A stretch of 37,559 nucleotides of DNA from Corynebacterium sp. Marseille-P3884 (GTDB taxonomy: Bacteria > Actinomycetota > Actinomycetes > Mycobacteriales > Mycobacteriaceae), in NCBI RefSeq assembly GCF_017942225.1, contig NZ_JAGKSD010000021.1, positions 1-37,559 on the forward strand, given 5' to 3'. Positions 23,544 through 32,214 of this stretch are shown here, one piece after another (position 1 is the first letter of the stretch; each line of letters starts with the position of its first letter). Below the pieces are notes generated by a model. That model was given only the letters and a program-made list of their open reading frames with translations, made no database searches and had not been told where the DNA came from. A program made the position numbers and the translations under genes.

Positions 23544-25607
23544 ATGAATTCCTTCACCCGTTCGCTCACCACACTCGACGACGCCGCGCTGCGCCGCCTC
23601 ATCGACGCACGCCCCGACGCGTTCTTTCCTGCGCCTCCACAGGTCGCCTCGCTCGCTACGCGCCTTGCGCTTCCCGGGTCGATTGCACGAGCTTTACGAC
23701 GCCTCACCGCCCCCGACCTGGCACTTCTCGAACGTCTCGCTGATGCCGGGGCGGAATTCAACCCATATGACGCCACCGCGCATGCCGGTGATGGGAAGCT
23801 CGATAACCTTCGCGCCCACGCGCTCGTCTTCGGCGACGACAATGAGCTCCGCATCGCACCGGGGGTACTCAGCGCTGTCCCCGCCGGCTGGCGCGTGACC
23901 GATCCGGTGCCGGAGAACCTCGACGAGCTCATGGCAGATATCTCCTCCCCCGAACGCAAGGTGCTGGAAACACTCGCCACCAACGGCGGCGTGGGCACCA
24001 CGAAGGCTGCTGCACCGGATGCGGCCCCGGATACGCCCATCGCCACGCTCATCGCGAAGGGTCTGCTCGTCCGCGTCGACTCCAATACGGTCCGTCTCCC
24101 CCGCCCCGTCCGCGACGTGCTCCGCGGCCACCCGGCCCGGACGTTCCCGATGTCAGAGCCACCTGTGCCTGAGATCGATCAGGACACAGTAGACACCGCC
24201 GCCGCGACGCAGGGGCTGGATGCTGTCCGGCAGCTCCGCCAGTTGATCACTTCGCTGTTATCGGAGCCCATCGCACTGAACAAAGACGGCAGCGTGGGAG
24301 TGCGCGCCCAAGCGAACTTACGCAAAGAGCTCGGCTTCGACCCAGCGCTCTTGATCACCATCGGCGAGTCCGCGGGACTGATCGGCCGCGGCAATGTCGA
24401 CGACACCGATGTCCTCGCCGCCACGAAGGACGCCCTCACATGGCTGGACGCAACCCTGCCCGACCAATGGGCGATCCTGCTCGCCGGATGGGCCGCCTCC
24501 CCGTGGCGGACTGATGAAGACGAAAAGCTCCTCTCCCCAGACATGCACTCCCCCGACACCCGCGGGGCGCGCCTGACGATCCTGCGCCATCACGGCGACA
24601 CCGAGCGTCTCTTCTATTTCGCTCCCCTGCCAGCCTCGCAATTGCCGCCGTCCTTCATCAACACCACCATCCACGAAGCCCACTTCGTGGGCGCGCTCGA
24701 TTCGACTCCTGCAGCATCGACACCGCTGGCGGCGCTTCTCGACGGCGCCGATATCGCTGCCGCGACCCGCGAACTCGTGCCCACCCCGGTGGACACTCTC
24801 ATCGCGCAGGCCGACATGACGGTGCTCGCACCCGGCCCACTCGAACCGGAAATGGGCGCATTCCTCGAACGCATCGCGGACCTTGAATCTCCCGGCGTGG
24901 CCAGCGTCTGGCGCATCACCGACGCGTCCGTGCGCCGCGGCCTCGATGCGGGGCTTACAGCAGAGGAAATCCACGCCTGGCTGAATGACCATGTCATGGG
25001 CGAGGTTCCCCAGGGCATTGCATTCCTCATCGACGACACCGCCCGCACCCACGGTTCCATCCGGGCGGGGTCTGCGATGAGCTATCTCCGCAGCGCGGAC
25101 CCTGCGCTCATCACGACGGCGGCGGAAAAACTCAGCGGAATCATCCGCCCCCTGGCACCGACCGTCGCAGTGTCCCAGCTACCTTTACCTAAACTCATGG
25201 AGGCTCTTCGCAAGGCGGGCCTGCAGCCCACCGCAGAAGACGAAACGGGCGCGCAGCTGAACATGGCGCCCGAGCCAGCGCTGGTTCCCGCTACTCCTTC
25301 TCACCTACCGCGGCCGACCGCGGTCACCGACGAGCAGGCCGAACAGATTATCGCGCGCCTGCGCTCGGAGAGCACCAGCGCGGAGCCCGCGCCGCCGGCC
25401 GCCGGGGACACCATCGAGACACTGCGCGCCGCCGCGCGCGGCAAGCGCCAGGTCACGCTGGGCTACGTGGATAAGAACGGCCGCGGGAAGACACTCACCG
25501 CCTGGCCTTTGTCGGTATCTGCCGGGCAGGTCGACGCGCATGTTCCGGCCACCGACTCGGTGGTGCGCATCGCTTTGCCGCGCATCACCAAAGTCGTGAT
25601 GGCCTAG
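23544..25607 (+). CDS. Helicase-associated protein (Helicase_C_3 / WYL-like), partner of XPB
   Basis: The protein of 687 residues resembles M. tuberculosis Rv0862c, the gene next to the XPB helicase there. It lacks Walker motifs. An N-terminal winged-helix-rich region (LTTLDDAALRRLIDARP, ALRRLTAPDLALLERLADAG) leads to a Helicase_C_3 domain at about 415-505 with TLIAQADMTVLAPGPLEPEM, SVWRITDASVRRGLDAGLTA and PQGIAFLIDDTARTHG. The last 65 residues resemble a WYL-like beta domain (RQVTLGYVDKNGRGKTLTAW). A likely role is as a DNA-binding partner of a helicase; this is inferred from the fold and from the family's neighbourhood. TAAACT lies 10 nt before the ATG with no ribosome binding site. Its end overlaps the convergent oxidase gene by 4 bp. 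Confidence 0.85.
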   Translation: MNSFTRSLTTLDDAALRRLIDARPDAFFPAPPQVASLATRLALPGSIARALRRLTAPDLALLERLADAGAEFNPYDATAHAGDGKLDNLRAHALVFGDDNELRIAPGVLSAVPAGWRVTDPVPENLDELMADISSPERKVLETLATNGGVGTTKAAAPDAAPDTPIATLIAKGLLVRVDSNTVRLPRPVRDVLRGHPARTFPMSEPPVPEIDQDTVDTAAATQGLDAVRQLRQLITSLLSEPIALNKDGSVGVRAQANLRKELGFDPALLITIGESAGLIGRGNVDDTDVLAATKDALTWLDATLPDQWAILLAGWAASPWRTDEDEKLLSPDMHSPDTRGARLTILRHHGDTERLFYFAPLPASQLPPSFINTTIHEAHFVGALDSTPAASTPLAALLDGADIAAATRELVPTPVDTLIAQADMTVLAPGPLEPEMGAFLERIADLESPGVASVWRITDASVRRGLDAGLTAEEIHAWLNDHVMGEVPQGIAFLIDDTARTHGSIRAGSAMSYLRSADPALITTAAEKLSGIIRPLAPTVAVSQLPLPKLMEALRKAGLQPTAEDETGAQLNMAPEPALVPATPSHLPRPTAVTDEQAEQIIARLRSESTSAEPAPPAAGDTIETLRAAARGKRQVTLGYVDKNGRGKTLTAWPLSVSAGQVDAHVPATDSVVRIALPRITKVVMA

Positions 25608-28420
25608 CGGCTGACCCGCTCGAGCACCTCCAGCACGTGCTCGTAGTCTTTGCCGGTGGCGGCAGTCAACCCCAGCTCGCACGTGCGGTTGGAAGACGCG
25701 TGGCATTGGGAGTCGAATTCGGCGACTTCCTCCGCCTCGCGCTTGGTGGCAGCGCGAGTGAGCTCCGGGTGCAACATGCCGCGGTCGCCGGCGTAGCCGC
25801 AGCAGTTCCACTCCGGCGGCACGTTGACCTCGTCGGCGGCGGCAGCGGCGACTTGGGAGAGGCCGTCGATAAGCGAAAGGTGCGTCGCAGAGCACGTCGG
25901 GTGCAGCGTGATCGAATCGACCTTCTTTGCAACTTCGAGCTTGTCCACCACCTTGTCGCGCACGAATGCAACTGCATCGATGACAGTGATGCCGATGGTC
26001 TCAGCCATGTCCTGGAAGCCGTGGGTGCAGCTGGTGGCATCAACGATGACTGGCAGACGGCCGCCGTCGGTAGCGGCGATGAGCTCGTCGTTCACGCGGC
26101 GCTGCATGATATCGTGGCCGGTCGCCATGCCTTTCGACGCCCACGGGGTGCCACAGCACATCCCGTCGATACCGTCGGGCACGACGAGGGAGAGCCCGGC
26201 GCGCTCAACCAGTTTCGCGAATGCGGCGGATGCGCCAATGCCCTCGCCCTGCGGACCGAACATGGAGTTCACGCAGGCAGGAACGAATACGCCGACGGGT
26301 TCGGCGTTCGGGTCGCCGATGCGCGTGCCGAAGGCCTTGGAACGGGAAGTACCTCCCTTGGTCAGCTCCGGGCGGTACGACGGCACGGTGTCCTCGCCGA
26401 CGAGCGCGCGGGCGACATCAGTGACCTTCTCCACCAGCGATGCGGGCAGGTAATGCGCGCCGGTCAGTGCGGTGGAGGCGAGTTTATTGCCCGGTCCCCA
26501 TGCCTTCGCGGCGGCCGCCCAGCCAGCCGATTCGACCGCGCCGGCCTGGCCGCGACGCAGTGACTTGATGAACTTGCCGGTGTCGATACCCACCGGGCAC
26601 GCAGTCACGCACATAGAGTCGACGGCGCAGGTATCGATGCCCTCGTACTGGTACTCGGCGTCAATGTGCTTGACCAGCTCGGTATTGCCTTCCTGGATCG
26701 CCTTCGCGCGGGCGCGGCGAACAACGATGCGCTGGCGCGGCGTCATGGTGAGATCGCGCGAGGGACACACCGGTTCGCAGTAGCCGCATTCCACGCACGA
26801 GTCGATCTCGTCTTCGACCAGCGGGTTGAGCTTGAAATTCTTCATGTGCTCGCGGTCGTCGTCGGTGATGATCACGCCCGGGTTCATCACCCCGCGCGGG
26901 TCGGCAGCGTGCTTGAGCTCCACCATGACCTCGTAGAGCTCATCGCCGTACTGGCGGCGCACATACGGCGCCATGACACGGCCGGTGCCGTGCTCGGCCT
27001 TGAGGTTTCCTCCCGCGCCGAGCACGAGATCCACCATCGCCTCATTGAACCCGTCGTAGCGGCCCAAGTTCTCATCGCCCTCGAAACGGTCCGTAATGAG
27101 GAAGTGGATATTGCCGTCCTTGGCATGACCGAAGATGACGGCATCGTCGTAGGAGTATTCGTCAAACAGCCCCTGCAGCCCGCCGCAGGTGTCGGCCAGG
27201 TCCTCGACCGGCACGGCGATGTCCTCGAGAAGTGCCGTCGTGCCGGACGGGCGCGCCTCCGCGACTTGGGCGTAGAGGCCCTTGCGGAAGGCCCACGCCT
27301 TCGCCGCTTGTTTCGGGTCGGTGGAGAATTCCGCAGGCGTGGCCAGATCCAGCTCGCCCAAGAGCTTCGCGCCGGCACGCTCGTACTCGCGCAGCTGCTC
27401 TTCTTCGTTCGCGTGGTACTCGATCAGCAGCGCCGCGTGCTGGTCCAGCTCGAAGCCGGTGATCTGTTCCGGCACGGAGTCAAAGCCGCGGCCGACGGCA
27501 ATGGAGCGGGAATCCATCAGCTCGAGCGTGGCCGCCTTCGAATCGAATAACGCGGGCAGCGAACGGGTCGCGGCGTCGATCGTCGGGTACACCGCGATCG
27601 TGGTGGTCTTCAGCTTCGGCACCTCGACCGTGCGCAGCACCGCCTCAGCGATGAACGCGAGCGTGCCCTCGGACGCGACGAGCAGGTGCGTGAAAATCTC
27701 CAGCGGCGACTCGTAGTCGAGGAACGCGTTGAGCGAGTAACCCATCGTGTTCTTCAGCGCGAAGTGCTGCTCGATCTTCTTCACGGATTCCGCGTTGCCG
27801 CGCACGCGGCGCTTCAATTGCTCGAGCTTATCGACGAGCCCCGGTTCCTCCCGTTTGAACTGCGCCTCCGCATCCGCATGCGCGGTGTCAATGACGGTGC
27901 CGGACGGCAGCACGAACGTCAGGGATTCAAGGGTGTTGTAGGTGTTGTACAGCGTGCCGCACGCCATGCCGGAGGAGTTGTTGGAGATCACGCCGCCCAA
28001 GGTCGCCGCACCTTCGGAAGCAGGATCGGGGCCGAGCTTCCGGCCGTACGGTGCGAGGTGCGCATTGACCTGGCGCACCGTCGAACCGGGCTGCACCCGC
28101 ACGCGTTTACCGGCATCGAGAACCTCGACGCCGCGGAAGTGCTTGCGGACGTCGACAAGCATGCCCCCTCCCCCGGCCTGCCCGGACAGCGACGTGCCGC
28201 CCGCACGCAGCACGACCGGCGTGCCGGAGGAGATCGACGCGCGGAAGGCTGCGGCGACGTCGCTGGCGTTGCGCGCCTCCGCCACCACCTGCGGGGTGTA
28301 GAGGAAGTGCGAGGCATCGTGCGCGTATTTGATGCGATCGATCTGGCGGGTGGAAATCGTCTGGTCGGAGCCTAATTCGCGGACCAGGTGCGCGGCTGGG
28401 GAGGTGATTGTTGCAGTCAT
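25604..28420 (-). CDS. FAD- and Fe-S-binding D-2-hydroxyacid dehydrogenase (GlcD-GlpC fusion)
   Basis: The protein of 938 residues combines a FAD_binding_4/FAD-oxidase_C half with an iron-sulfur half. The FAD-binding stretch is VVLRAGGTSLSGQAGGGGML and PASEGAATLGGVISNNSSGM. Two ferredoxin-type clusters follow: CVECGYCEPVCP near residue 540 and CAVDSMCVTACP near 597. CCG domains follow, with CCGTPWASKGM near 757, HPTCSATHLSL and NCCGYAGDRGM near 840-880. Proteins of this layout oxidise D-lactate or D-2-hydroxyglutarate and pass electrons to the respiratory chain. The ATG at 28420 lies 86 bp from the divergent XRE gene. No lactate permease or regulator lies nearby. Confidence 0.9.
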   Translation of the reverse strand: MTATITSPAAHLVRELGSDQTISTRQIDRIKYAHDASHFLYTPQVVAEARNASDVAAAFRASISSGTPVVLRAGGTSLSGQAGGGGMLVDVRKHFRGVEVLDAGKRVRVQPGSTVRQVNAHLAPYGRKLGPDPASEGAATLGGVISNNSSGMACGTLYNTYNTLESLTFVLPSGTVIDTAHADAEAQFKREEPGLVDKLEQLKRRVRGNAESVKKIEQHFALKNTMGYSLNAFLDYESPLEIFTHLLVASEGTLAFIAEAVLRTVEVPKLKTTTIAVYPTIDAATRSLPALFDSKAATLELMDSRSIAVGRGFDSVPEQITGFELDQHAALLIEYHANEEEQLREYERAGAKLLGELDLATPAEFSTDPKQAAKAWAFRKGLYAQVAEARPSGTTALLEDIAVPVEDLADTCGGLQGLFDEYSYDDAVIFGHAKDGNIHFLITDRFEGDENLGRYDGFNEAMVDLVLGAGGNLKAEHGTGRVMAPYVRRQYGDELYEVMVELKHAADPRGVMNPGVIITDDDREHMKNFKLNPLVEDEIDSCVECGYCEPVCPSRDLTMTPRQRIVVRRARAKAIQEGNTELVKHIDAEYQYEGIDTCAVDSMCVTACPVGIDTGKFIKSLRRGQAGAVESAGWAAAAKAWGPGNKLASTALTGAHYLPASLVEKVTDVARALVGEDTVPSYRPELTKGGTSRSKAFGTRIGDPNAEPVGVFVPACVNSMFGPQGEGIGASAAFAKLVERAGLSLVVPDGIDGMCCGTPWASKGMATGHDIMQRRVNDELIAATDGGRLPVIVDATSCTHGFQDMAETIGITVIDAVAFVRDKVVDKLEVAKKVDSITLHPTCSATHLSLIDGLSQVAAAAADEVNVPPEWNCCGYAGDRGMLHPELTRAATKREAEEVAEFDSQCHASSNRTCELGLTAATGKDYEHVLEVLERVSR

Positions 28421-28470
28421 AGTCTCATGCTATCCCGATCGAGTGCTCCAAACTTTTTCCGCTCTCCCCA

Positions 28471-28506
28471 TTGACAGATTGTTGCGTTTATACAACACTT
28501 AATTGT
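28471..28506 (+). promoter_or_regulatory. Promoter and operator-like palindrome of the XRE operon
   Basis: TTGACA at 28471-28476, a 17 bp spacer and AACACT at 28494-28499 form a -35/-10 pair, with the likely start site on the GTG at 28507. Inside the spacer, TGTTG at 28480-28484 and CAACA at 28493-28497 form an inverted repeat with 8 bp between. The XRE protein encoded here is the obvious candidate to bind it. Confidence 0.5.
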
Positions 28507-28764
28507 GTGGCAGCACGAAAACAACCGAAGAGTCCGATTCACAATCGGGTTCGCGTCTTGAGGACGGAGCGCGACATGTCGCGAAACCAACTCGCCGAGC
28601 TCATCGACGTGAACCCGCAGACCATCGGCGCTTTGGAGCGCGGCGACCACTCCCCCAGCCTCGACCTCGCCTTCCGCGTCTGCGAGGTATTCGACCTCCC
28701 CGTCGAGGCCGTGTTCTCCCGCACCGAATTCGCCCCTATGTCGAAGGAGCTGTACCCGAAATGA
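28507..28764 (+). CDS. XRE-family (Cro/CI) regulator
   Basis: The protein of 85 residues is little more than a helix-turn-helix domain: NRVRVLRTERDMSRNQLAEL, then IDVNPQTIGALERGDHSPSL and FRVCEVFDLPVEAVF. This YozG/HipB-like form is common at the head of small ABC-transporter operons. The GTG at 28507 gives a short basic N-terminus MAARKQPKS; an upstream in-frame TTG at 28471 coincides with the -35 box. The stop codon overlaps the next ATG (ATGA), so the two are translationally coupled. Likely represses its own operon. Confidence 0.87.
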   Translation: MAARKQPKSPIHNRVRVLRTERDMSRNQLAELIDVNPQTIGALERGDHSPSLDLAFRVCEVFDLPVEAVFSRTEFAPMSKELYPK

Positions 28765-29207
28765 AACGCCTCGACCGCGAGAGAAAAACGAAGACTCTGA
28801 TCTTTGTTTTCTTTTTCTTCATGCTCGCTTTCATCGTCTGCACCGCTCTCCAGCCGATACTGCGCCAATGGTGGCTGTCCACCCTATCGATTACTTTCGT
28901 CGTGATCAGCATGATCGCGTGGGCGCAGATCAGAGCGGAGAACGGAAACGCCGACAGTGTCCCAGAAGACCAGCTCGACGAGTACGAGCGCAGCGTGCTG
29001 GACACCTGGCGCAAGCGCGCGATGAAGGTGTTCGCCCTGCTCAACGGAATCGGCGGCTTCACCTTCATGCTTCTCGGCGAGCGGCTTGACACACCGGGCA
29101 GCACGGCCCTCTTAGCCGCCGGTTATTTCATGCTGTTCACTTTCCTTATCGTCTACCCACTGCCCATGATCGGCTACGCCATCACCTTCAACCGCAAGGA
29201 GGACTGA
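28761..29207 (+). CDS. Small membrane protein of the XRE-ABC operon
   Basis: The protein of 148 residues has four membrane segments (LIFVFFFFMLAFIVCTAL, LSITFVVISMIAWAQI, MKVFALLNGIGGFTFMLLG and a long hydrophobic stretch from LLAAGYFMLF), with an acidic loop VPEDQLDEYERSVLDTWRKR between the second and third. This is the DUF2178/DUF3796-like layout often found beside YozG-type regulators. It overlaps the regulator by ATGA and is followed 2 bp later by the ABC ATPase gene. It may sense a signal or assist the exporter; not known. Confidence 0.8.
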   Translation: MKRLDRERKTKTLIFVFFFFMLAFIVCTALQPILRQWWLSTLSITFVVISMIAWAQIRAENGNADSVPEDQLDEYERSVLDTWRKRAMKVFALLNGIGGFTFMLLGERLDTPGSTALLAAGYFMLFTFLIVYPLPMIGYAITFNRKED

Positions 29208-29209
29208 AA

Positions 29210-30088
29210 ATGACCACTCTTGACATTAGAGACCTGCACAAACGCTTCGGCGATACCCAGGCGCTGGACGGGATGAGCTTCTCCGTCGGCGACGGTGAGC
29301 TCTACGGCTTCGTCGGCTCCAACGGCGCCGGCAAGTCCACCACCATGCGCATCGCGCTCGGCGTGCTCGAGGCCGATTCCGGCGAAGTCCTCCTCGACGG
29401 CACCCCGCTTGACGACGCCACGCGACGCCGCATCGGCTACATGCCGGAAGAGCGCGGTCTCTACGGCAAGGAGAAAGTCCTCGACCAACTGGTCTTTTTG
29501 GCTCAGCTCCACGGTGTGGACAAGGCCGCCGCGAAAAAGCGCGGCGAGGAGCTCCTGGGTGAGCTCGGGCTCGGTGAACGCACGAACGACAAGCTTGACG
29601 ATCTCTCGCTGGGCAACCAGCAGCGCGTCCAGCTCGCCGCCAGCTTGATCCACGACCCGGACATCCTCATCCTCGACGAGCCGTTCTCCGGCCTCGACCC
29701 CGTCGCTGTGGACGTCATGAGCACCATGCTCACCGACCACGCCCGCAATGGTGTCCCCGTCGTTTTCTCATCGCACCAGCTCGACCTCGTCCAGCGCCTG
29801 TGCGACCGCGTCGGCATCGTCACCCGCGGCCGCATGGTCGCCGAAGGCACCGTCGACGAGCTCCGCACCCACGGCCCTGTCCGCTACAAAGTCGGCACCA
29901 CGGCCCGCGGATGGTTCCCGGAGGGCACGACGCTTATCGACGACGCCCCGGACCACGTCATCCTCGAGACCTCTTCCACCGGCAACGATCAGCACATCCT
30001 CCGCGCGGCCCTCGCCGCCGGCGATGTCCATGAATTCACCCGCGTTGTCCCCGACCTGACCGACCTGTTCAAGGAGGTTGTGAAGTAA
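29210..30088 (+). CDS. ABC exporter ATPase (NatA-like)
   Basis: The protein of 292 residues is a drug/peptide/Na+-exporter type ATPase. Walker A is GSNGAGKST at 36-44. The signature is the degenerate LSLGNQQ at 132-138, as in NatA-type and some lantibiotic-immunity ATPases. Walker B is ILILDE at 152-157, then PFSGLDPVAVDVM. A C-terminal domain from about 220 ends in FTRVVPDLTDLFKEVVK, the typical NatA/DrrA tail. The TAA stop overlaps the next ATG by one base. The start follows AGGAGG-like AAGGAGGACTGAAA, a good ribosome binding site. Confidence 0.92.
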   Translation: MTTLDIRDLHKRFGDTQALDGMSFSVGDGELYGFVGSNGAGKSTTMRIALGVLEADSGEVLLDGTPLDDATRRRIGYMPEERGLYGKEKVLDQLVFLAQLHGVDKAAAKKRGEELLGELGLGERTNDKLDDLSLGNQQRVQLAASLIHDPDILILDEPFSGLDPVAVDVMSTMLTDHARNGVPVVFSSHQLDLVQRLCDRVGIVTRGRMVAEGTVDELRTHGPVRYKVGTTARGWFPEGTTLIDDAPDHVILETSSTGNDQHILRAALAAGDVHEFTRVVPDLTDLFKEVVK

Positions 30089-31287
30089 TGACCACGAGCA
30101 CCTATTCCCCGCTCCACACCGTCCTCACCACCGCTAAGCGCGAGATCCAGATCCTCTTCAGCAAGAAATCCGTGATCATCACCTTGCTGATCATGATGCT
30201 CGCCATCATCGGCTTGATCGGTTTCGCAGCCTGGCAGAAAGACAAGAGCGACTCTAAGGATCCCACCACTGTCGCCGTCGTCGGCGTTGAAAGCCAGACT
30301 TTTGAAGGCACCACCTTCGAACCGCGCGAAGCCGCCGACCGCGCTGAAGCTGAGCAGCTCGTGCGCGACGGTGAGGTGGACACCGCACTCGTTGTCGAAG
30401 GCGACACCTGGCAGGTCATCAGCGACGGCTTCCCCAAACCCGAAGTTGTCGCCGACGTTAACGGCACCGCCGACGGAGTCGCTCAAACCACCGCGTTAGA
30501 AAAGCTCGGGATCTCGCCGGAAGAATTCGCAGCTGCCAGCCCGAATGTTGAGGTCGTGCCGGTGGACATCGCCGATTTGGACGCTGGCAAGGACGATGCC
30601 GAGTCTGAGCAGGACTTCATCAAACTACTCACTACGTTCGTACTGTTGATGGCCATCGTCTTCATGGTGATCACATTCGCCGCGCAGGTGGGCAGCCGCG
30701 TGACGGAGGAAAAATCCTCCCGCGTTGTCGAGCTCGTCCTCGCCGCGGTGCGCCCGCTCGACTTCCTCGCGGGCAAGATTCTGGGCAACCTCGTCTTCGG
30801 TTTCGTGTCCACAGCCGTCCTCGTCGCCGCCGCTGGGATCAGCCTGAAGGTGACGGGGCTGCTAAAGGATGTCGACATCGCATGGTCGATTCTTCCCATC
30901 ATGCTCCTCTCATACGTCCTGGCCATGCTCTTCTTCGGAGGGCTTTACGCCGCCGCCGGCGCGATGGTGCAGCGTACTGAGGACCTCCAGTCCACTCAGA
31001 TGCCAGTCCTGCTGTTGATCATCGCCAGCGCCTATATCCCCGCCTTCGGGTGGATGAACACCGGAGCGACCTGGATGCAGGTAGCTAGCTGGATCCCGCC
31101 GGTGTCGATTTTCGCTGCACCGCTGTCCTACGCAGCCGGCGATTTCACCGCACTCCAGCTCGCAGGTTCGCTGGCCATCGCCACCATCGCGACCCTCGCG
31201 GTCATCTGGGTCACCGCACGCATCTACCGCCGTTCCATCCTGAATAACGGCAAGACCACCAAGTGGTCGGAGGCGCTGAAGGGCTAA
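30088..31287 (+). CDS. ABC-2 type exporter permease (NatB-like)
   Basis: The protein of 399 residues has the ABC2_membrane_3 layout: one helix near the start (VIITLLIMMLAIIGLIGFAA), an external domain of about 150 residues, then at least five helices from LLTTFVLLMAIVFMVITFAA. The conserved EEKSSRVVELVLAAVRPLDFLAGKI block before the third helix is diagnostic for NatB/YhaP-type permeases. It pairs with the upstream ATPase. Substrates of the family include Na+, antimicrobial compounds and peptides; nothing here distinguishes them. The operon ends at a strong terminator 32 bp downstream. Confidence 0.9.
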   Translation: MTTSTYSPLHTVLTTAKREIQILFSKKSVIITLLIMMLAIIGLIGFAAWQKDKSDSKDPTTVAVVGVESQTFEGTTFEPREAADRAEAEQLVRDGEVDTALVVEGDTWQVISDGFPKPEVVADVNGTADGVAQTTALEKLGISPEEFAAASPNVEVVPVDIADLDAGKDDAESEQDFIKLLTTFVLLMAIVFMVITFAAQVGSRVTEEKSSRVVELVLAAVRPLDFLAGKILGNLVFGFVSTAVLVAAAGISLKVTGLLKDVDIAWSILPIMLLSYVLAMLFFGGLYAAAGAMVQRTEDLQSTQMPVLLLIIASAYIPAFGWMNTGATWMQVASWIPPVSIFAAPLSYAAGDFTALQLAGSLAIATIATLAVIWVTARIYRRSILNNGKTTKWSEALKG

Positions 31288-31318
31288 CCCTCCTCCACCT
31301 TGACGTCAAAGACAGAAT

Positions 31319-31348
31319 GAAGCCGGGTCCCATTCGGGGCCCGGCTTC
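31319..31348. terminator. Terminator after the ABC exporter operon
   Basis: GAAGCCGGGTCCC and GGGGCCCGGCTTC pair with one G-U over loop ATTC. TCTC follows on the plus strand. The hairpin also serves the small minus-strand ORF that ends at 31363. Confidence 0.8.
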
Positions 31349-31362
31349 TCGTCTGCCAACAA

Positions 31363-31548
31363 TTACTTGGAGGCTGTCTCCGGCTGAGTCGCAGCCTCGT
31401 CCTTCGGCTGCGGCGTCTTTCCACGGTTGATCGCCTCGCCGAGAGCACCAGCGATGGACGCTTCGCCGCACAGGCCCGGGATGAACAGGACGATGGAGCC
31501 GACGAGGGTGCCAAGCAGCGCGCCCAGCGGACCGCGGTTATCGGCCAC
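31363..31548 (-). CDS. Small membrane protein, possibly a remnant
   Basis: The frame encodes 61 residues with one Gly-rich membrane segment (LGALLGTLVGSIVLFIPGLC) and a polar tail ending in KDEAATQPETASK. Start would be GTG 31548 (MADNRGPLG); a stop codon lies ten codons further upstream and there is no ribosome binding site, so it could also be the tail of a decayed gene. The composition favours this frame over the overlapping Arg/Ser-rich one. The terminator at 31319 is correctly placed for it. Confidence 0.5.
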   Translation of the reverse strand: MADNRGPLGALLGTLVGSIVLFIPGLCGEASIAGALGEAINRGKTPQPKDEAATQPETASK

Positions 31549-31612
31549 GAACGTGGCGGCATCCCGCTCGCGGCCTCACCTCAAGCGGCCGCCTGGGCCC
31601 TTTCCGCGCACC

Positions 31613-31900
31613 TTAGAGATGTCGCGACGGATCCATTTTTTGATGGAGCACGCGGATCACTTCGATGCGACCACCAAAATCTCTATAGAAAATTTTGTGT
31701 TTCCCTGCGCCCTTCATCCGGTAGCCAGGCCTGACCCCCTCCAGCGACCTCCCCATCTTTGGGCTTCCAGAAAGTTGCTCGAAAGTCGCCAAAATCTGCC
31801 CCACGTATTGTTCTGCCCTCAACGTCCCCCATTCTGCGGCGGTGTAGCGCCAAATCTCCTCGAGATCTAGCTCCGCTTCGCTACTAAGCAGATACCTCAT
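31613..31900 (-). CDS. parE: ParE-family toxin
   Basis: The protein of 95 residues has the RelE/ParE fold: LLSSEAELDLEEIWRYTAAE, ATFEQLSGSPKMGRSLEGVR, GYRMKGAGKHKIFYR and EVIRVLHQKMDPSRHL. ParE proteins poison DNA gyrase; RelE relatives cut mRNA. The W-Y-T and RVLHQ-MD features favour ParE. The start overlaps the end of the antitoxin gene by 17 bp, the usual arrangement for translational coupling. Confidence 0.9.
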   Translation of the reverse strand: MRYLLSSEAELDLEEIWRYTAAEWGTLRAEQYVGQILATFEQLSGSPKMGRSLEGVRPGYRMKGAGKHKIFYRDFGGRIEVIRVLHQKMDPSRHL

Positions 31901-32138
31901 GCTGGTTTTTCATTCGTGCGATGAATGATTCCGGATCGAAATCCTTCACGAATCCACTTCGTTCGCCCTTCTCCAACTCCGTATTCAGCGCCGCAAAGAG
32001 CCGTTCGCGTTCCTCGACTAGTCGGAGGCCCTCCCTCAGAACCTCGCTGGCCGAGGCATATCTCCCCTCTTCCAGCAGTTCGGCAATGAACTTATCGTAG
32101 CGCTCCCCGAGGACGACAGAAGTATTCTTAGCAGGCAT
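31884..32138 (-). CDS. parD: ParD-family antitoxin
   Basis: The protein of 84 residues is a ribbon-helix-helix antitoxin: NTSVVLGERYDKFIAELLEE and GRYASASEVLREGLRLVEERE form the RHH domain, and the C-terminal part after ELEKGERSGFVKDFDPESF wraps the toxin. It should also repress its own operon. The ATG at 32138 follows AAGG at about 9 nt. Just upstream ATGGTAAGGTAATGG, rich in direct repeats, may be its operator. The XPB gene diverges 77 bp away. Confidence 0.9.
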   Translation of the reverse strand: MPAKNTSVVLGERYDKFIAELLEEGRYASASEVLREGLRLVEERERLFAALNTELEKGERSGFVKDFDPESFIARMKNQHEVSA

Positions 32139-32202
32139 GCCATTACCTTACCATTTCTTGGTACTCACCCTTCCGAAGTTCGACTCTCTCGACCTCGGCA
32201 GG

Positions 32203-32208
32203 CATAAT
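32203..32208 (+). promoter_or_regulatory. Probable XPB -10 element (leaderless)
   Basis: CATAAT lies 6 nt before the ATG at 32215 and no ribosome binding site is present. Transcription starting at the usual distance would begin on the ATG, as with panB. Confidence 0.5.
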
Positions 32209-32214
32209 CGCCCC

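Noticed and set aside
31617..31630. ATGTCGCGAC, identical to the core of the IS481 end repeats
   Set aside because: It lies inside the parE coding sequence at its conserved C-terminus and has no second copy or TGT end nearby. A 10 bp match is likely chance.
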